Source: Chromera velia
Lineage: Eukaryota > Sar > Chromeraceae
Reading direction: 5' to 3'
DNA length: 22,986 bases
Assembly (NCBI GenBank): GCA_018398765.1
Contig: JAHBMJ010004749.1
Coordinates: forward strand, 54,944 to 77,929
How positions within the stretch are numbered: the first letter of the stretch is position 1; the number at the start of each line of letters is the position of its first letter. Both the position numbers and the translations under genes were made by a program. This document shows positions 19,716-22,986 of the stretch, one piece after another. Under the pieces are notes generated by a model. It had not been told where the DNA came from. It did no database searches and saw only the letters and a list, made by a program, of their open reading frames with translations.

Positions 19716-19975
19716 TTTCAGGTGTTTTTGAAACAACATTTAATGTTTTAAATTTATGTTTAGATATTTTTGAAATTTTATCAAACAGATTTTTAATTTT
19801 TCAGGTCTGTTTGAAACAAAATTTTATCCTTTAAATTTATGTTTAGATATGTTTAAAATTTTATCAAACAGATTTTTAACTTTTCAAGTCTATTTAAAAC
19901 AAAATTTTATATGTTTCAAATTTATGTTTAAATATATGTTTAACATTTTATCAAATACATATCAAACACATTTTT
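19716..19975. repeat. AT-rich minisatellite, about 83-bp period, three copies
   Basis: The segment TTTTCAGGT, TTGAAAC, AAATTTATGTTTAGATAT, ATTTTATCAAA recurs. The AAATTTATGTTTA core is at 19750, 19833 and 19918, giving spacings of 83 and 85 bp. The third copy is more degraded. Confidence 0.85.
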
Positions 19976-20068
19976 ACGTTTTAGTACGTAACTGAAATAA
20001 AGTGAAACATAAATCTTATCCTATGATATCCTATCCATGTAAAATTATAATACTATAATATACTAGGC

Positions 20069-20284
20069 CTATCACAGAGAAAAAAAAATAATTAAAGCCA
20101 ATTCTCACTTAATTTTTTTTTTAGGCAGTGGACATAGCAAACAACTGTTGTTTAGGTATTGCATAGGTGTTGTTTGAGTGTTACACAACTGTTATCAACT
20201 GTTGCTTTGGTGCTTCGCAAAAAATAAAAAAAATTAAAAAAATAATTTAGGCAACTTTTCAGTTTTTTTTTTTTGCTGTGATAC
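20069..20284. repeat. Possible short inverted-repeat (MITE-like) segment
   Basis: TATCACAG followed by an A-run at 20069 is mirrored by a T-run followed by CTGTGATA ending at 20284, about 215 bp apart. Between them CAACTGTT occurs three times. No clear target duplication flanks the pair, so this may be coincidence in AT-rich DNA. Confidence 0.3.
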
Positions 20285-21164
20285 GCTTAGATAATATATA
20301 GCAGCATGAGTAATAAAACAATTTCATACAATTTTAGTAGCAATTTTATAATAAGATTTTAAACGTAGCATAGTTCGCCTATGTATAGTAATAAAATTTT
20401 AATTTTTATATCAATTTATTTTTGAATTTATCTTAATCGATAAATGTATTTACATGTGCGTCAATCAAAACATTTCTGTTATATTTGCAGCTCTAGCTAG
20501 AGCTTTTTAATTCTAATGGCTATGGATAGCATACATGCATGCTAGCTATGGTACCCCTATAACGTGTACGTGGTCTAGGTAGTATAAGGTCTGTCAGTCG
20601 GAAAGACCATCGCTGTTTATATTTCTAGCGTCTGGCTTGCTATCAGTCTGATCTCATGCTCTCACACAACAGACAACAGAAACGCAACTGGTGATTCATA
20701 TAGCTAAAATGCATGTAACGATGCGTGTGCTCCCTTTTAACTTGGGTCCCGCGACGCATGCACACGCACTGACTCTCTCATCATCGCGGCGGCAACACCG
20801 ATTGCGGCGGCCGGTCAAGGCACTCGCATCCACTTGCCCCTTGACTCACACTCACATCACATAGTTATTGGCAACTCCTGCTATGCGGCGCTTCCCGTAA
20901 AATTGAAGACGTTGATTGGCCTGCAATGATATAAAAAGAAGCACACTTCGATTAAAATATGTTGTGTATGTTTTTTTTTTTTTTCTAGTTTTTGTTTGTT
21001 CTATTCCCCTGTCCTTCCCCATTTCCTCCCATCTCCGAAACCCCCTCCTTCTTCTTCTCTCTTACTCCCTACCTTTCTCTCTCACTCAATTTTGCGGTTT
21101 TTCCTCCTCTGAGACCCTGAAAAGCTCCTTGCACATTCTTCTTTTGGAAGCCCTCCGTCCCTAC
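20285..21164. other. Gene-free interval with a GC-rich patch
   Basis: AT-rich sequence with a GC-rich patch near 20740-20830. The plus strand turns strongly pyrimidine-rich from about 20965. No gene is supported. Confidence 0.45.
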
Positions 21165-21652
21165 TTTCTTTCTTTCTGTCTTTTCTTATATTCTCTTCCC
21201 TTTCATTTTTAAGAGCTTTCTTCCTTTCTCCTTTCGTTTTGTCCTTTCTTTTGTTTTCTTTCCTTCGATTCCCTTTCTATCTTTCTGCCTTTTTCCCACC
21301 CTCCCTTTCTATCTTTCTTTCTTTCTTTCTTCCTTCCTTCCTTCCATCTTTCCTTCCTCCTTTCCTTCCTGCCTTCGTCTTTCTTTCTTTCTTTTTTTCT
21401 TTTTTCCTTTCTTCCTTCCTTTCTTTTTCTTCCTCTCCCTCTCCCTCTCCTTCTCCCTCTTTCTTTCTTTCTTTCTTTCTTTCTTTTTTTCTTTCCTTCT
21501 TTGTAAGACTTTCTTTCTTTGTTTCTTTCTGTCTGTCTGTCTGTCTGTCTTTCTTTCTTTCTTTCTTTCTTTCTTTATAAGACTTTCTTTCTTTGTTTCT
21601 TTCTTTCTGTCTGTCTGTCTGTCTATCTTTCTTTCTTTCTTTCTTTCTTTTG
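21165..21652 (+). repeat. TTTC/CTTT polypyrimidine tract with GTCT runs
   Basis: About 0.5 kb, almost all C and T on the plus strand, composed of TTTC, TTCC and CTCCCT units. There are two near-identical blocks of GTCT repeats followed by TTTC (21530-21575 and 21605-21650), each associated with a TAAGACTTTC segment. Confidence 0.92.
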
Positions 21653-21712
21653 TGTGTGCCATGCGTGCATGCATACCGAAACCGGGGCTCGGTAAGTCAA
21701 TAAATTAAATAC

Positions 21713-21850
21713 ATGATGTTACTTGCCGTAAACTGCGGATGTGATGTTACTTACTGTAAGCCGGCGTACGTCAATATGATGTTACTTACCGTATAGACCG
21801 GCGTACGTCAATGATGTTACTTACCATATCGACCTGCGCGTACGTCAGTG
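21713..21850 (+). repeat. Minisatellite: GATGTTACTTACC plus CGGCGTACGTCAA, about 35-bp period
   Basis: Units begin at GATGTTACTT near 21715, 21743, 21779 and 21813. Each of the last three is followed by a purine-rich spacer and a CGTACGTCA segment. Period is about 35 bp with indels. The repeat contains the palindrome CGTACG in every full copy. Confidence 0.8.
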
Positions 21851-21954
21851 ATCGATGTTATATCGATACGTACTATTATTAAATAATTCTGTGTATATGT
21901 ATTAATATGATGCATGGCTAATTAGCATGCATATATTCGCTCATCGATGTCCAG

Positions 21955-22506
21955 AATGCTTTACCATCTAATTCTTTCTTGGCTTCTCTGCTCCCTCCAT
22001 ATGCCCAAAGTCTGCTTGAAGTAGGTGACATACTGGTGGCCGTGGCAGCCAAATCGTCTAAACAGCTGGGCACCGTCACTTTACTGGATGCAGCTGTGTG
22101 TGCATGCGTCTGTGCCTGCATTTTGTCTCCGTGCCTGTATTTTGTACCGATGTGTGCGTACGTCTGTGGTTGTGTATGTATATCTGTGTGTGAGTCTATG
22201 TCTTTCTCTGTACGTATGTGTGTTCTCGCAGGACTCATGTTGGGCTCTCCGCTCAAACCTGCCCACGTACCCGCCCACGAATGTATACCGAACTGCGACA
22301 GGCTACACCGACTACGTTGAGTGTCAGCCAAGACAACAAACACTTGTTTGCCAGTGAGTAGTTCAGACTCATAGAAGGTTTAACTTTCCACTTGTCTGTG
22401 TGCCAACTGCAGGTCAATATATGTGAAGAACCCGGTCTTCAAGAACACTTTGAGGATTCAGAACAAACAGTCCAATCAAGCTGAGACTACAAGAAGGCGA
22501 AGCTGA
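21955..22506 (+). CDS. Candidate 3' exons of an unrecognised gene
   Basis: Three segments join in phase: 21955-22095 (after GTCCAG, donor GTGTGT; an alternative donor GTAGGT is at 22021, also phase 0), 22232-22353 (after CTCGCAG, donor GTGAGT, phase 2) and 22413-22506 (after CAACTGCAG, ending at TGA). The middle exon reads DSCWALRSNLPTYPPTNVYR and continues open; the last reads SIYVKNPVFKNTLRI and ends in RRRS. The second and third junctions have good splice consensus. I recognise no family. The upstream part of the gene, if real, would have to cross the minisatellite region to the left. It may equally be chance or a transposon fragment. Confidence 0.3.
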
Positions 22507-22549
22507 AAAGGTTGGATGCAAAAACATCAGGTGCGTCCAAGAGACTCAG

Positions 22550-22841
22550 TATGTGTATATGTGTGTGTGTGTATGTGTGTGTGTGTATGTATGTATGTGT
22601 GTGTGTGTATGTATATATATATGTGTATGTGTGTGTGTGTGTGTATGTCTGTATGTGTGTATTTGCGTTCGTGTGTGTATTTGTGTGTGTGTGAGTATGT
22701 GAGTGTGTATATATATATGTGTGTGTGTGTGTGTGTCTGTGTGTGTGTGTGTATGTATGTGTGTGTGTGTGTATCTGTGTGTATGTGTGTGTGTGTATTT
22801 CTGTGTGTGTATATTTGTGTATGTGTATGTATATGTGTATT

Positions 22842-22883
<42 letters not shown>

Positions 22884-22986
22884 TATGTGTGTTTGTGTGT
22901 GTGTATGTGTGTGTGTGTGTGTATGTGTGCATGTGTGTATGTGTGTGTGTGTGTGTGTGTATGTGTGTGTGTGTGTGTCTGTGTGT
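22550..22986 (+). repeat. GT/GTAT microsatellite, runs off the right edge
   Basis: Over 430 bp of TG dinucleotides interrupted by TA, CT and TT pairs continue to the window end. Reading frames through it (Val/Cys or His/Thr alternations) are artefacts. Alternating purine-pyrimidine sequence of this kind can adopt Z-DNA. Confidence 0.95.

Noticed and set aside
22546-22932. 128-codon His/Thr frame on the minus strand
   Set aside because: Translation of the GT microsatellite.
1-22986. tRNA, rRNA or snRNA genes
   Set aside because: I looked for B-box-like GGTTCRANNCC with a matching acceptor stem and found only isolated partial matches (near 4715 and 14445) with no cloverleaf.

Overview
This is a eukaryotic nuclear window. 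The recognisable genes are split into short exons by GT-AG introns (and one probable GC-AG intron). They are separated by long gene-poor stretches full of microsatellites, minisatellites and DNA-transposon-like inverted repeats. The gene set (SMC4, deoxyhypusine hydroxylase, a small Stm1/SERBP1-like protein, and an acylated PH-like protein resembling apicomplexan ISP proteins) suggests an alveolate, perhaps a chromerid alga such as Chromera. The organism is an inference: the ISP resemblance and the frequent GCATGC motifs point that way, but no marker gene here settles it.

Layout. (1) 1-1321, minus strand: the 5' end of SMC4, three exons, running off the left edge. (2) 1322-2321: a probable divergent promoter region with a 10-bp tandem repeat and a strongly palindromic GC block. 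(3) 2322-5520, plus strand: a six- or seven-exon gene for a protein starting MGNTNCCC, with a PH-like central domain and a Q/H/P-rich tail. (4) 5521-9431: no confident gene; holds a 0.9-kb terminal-inverted-repeat element with a 9-bp target duplication (6335-7236) and a 1-kb GAAA purine tract (about 7523-8578). (5) 9432-9812, minus strand: a three-exon gene for a 67-residue ribosome-associated-type protein. (6) 9813-11752: gene-free, with short repeats. (7) 11753-15671, plus strand: a complete seven-exon deoxyhypusine hydroxylase gene with all four His-Glu iron-binding motifs. (8) 15672-21954: gene-free and AT-rich; holds a 1.13-kb TIR element with an 8-bp target duplication (15891-17019), a foldback-type element (17057-17636), an AT-rich minisatellite (19716-19975), a TTTC tract (about 21165-21652) and a CGTACG minisatellite (21713-21850). 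(9) 21955-22506, plus strand: three phase-compatible candidate terminal exons of an unrecognised gene, followed by a GT tract that runs off the right edge.

How the genes relate. They are unrelated housekeeping functions, not an operon: chromosome condensation (SMC4), cortical or membrane patterning (ISP-like), translation (DOHH modifies eIF5A; the Stm1-like protein probably touches ribosomes or RNA). The small gene and DOHH both serve translation and lie head-to-head about 1.9 kb apart, but there is no direct evidence that they are co-regulated. All spliced gene models were derived by hand from reading-frame phase, splice-site consensus and remembered family conservation; none is confirmed by transcripts.
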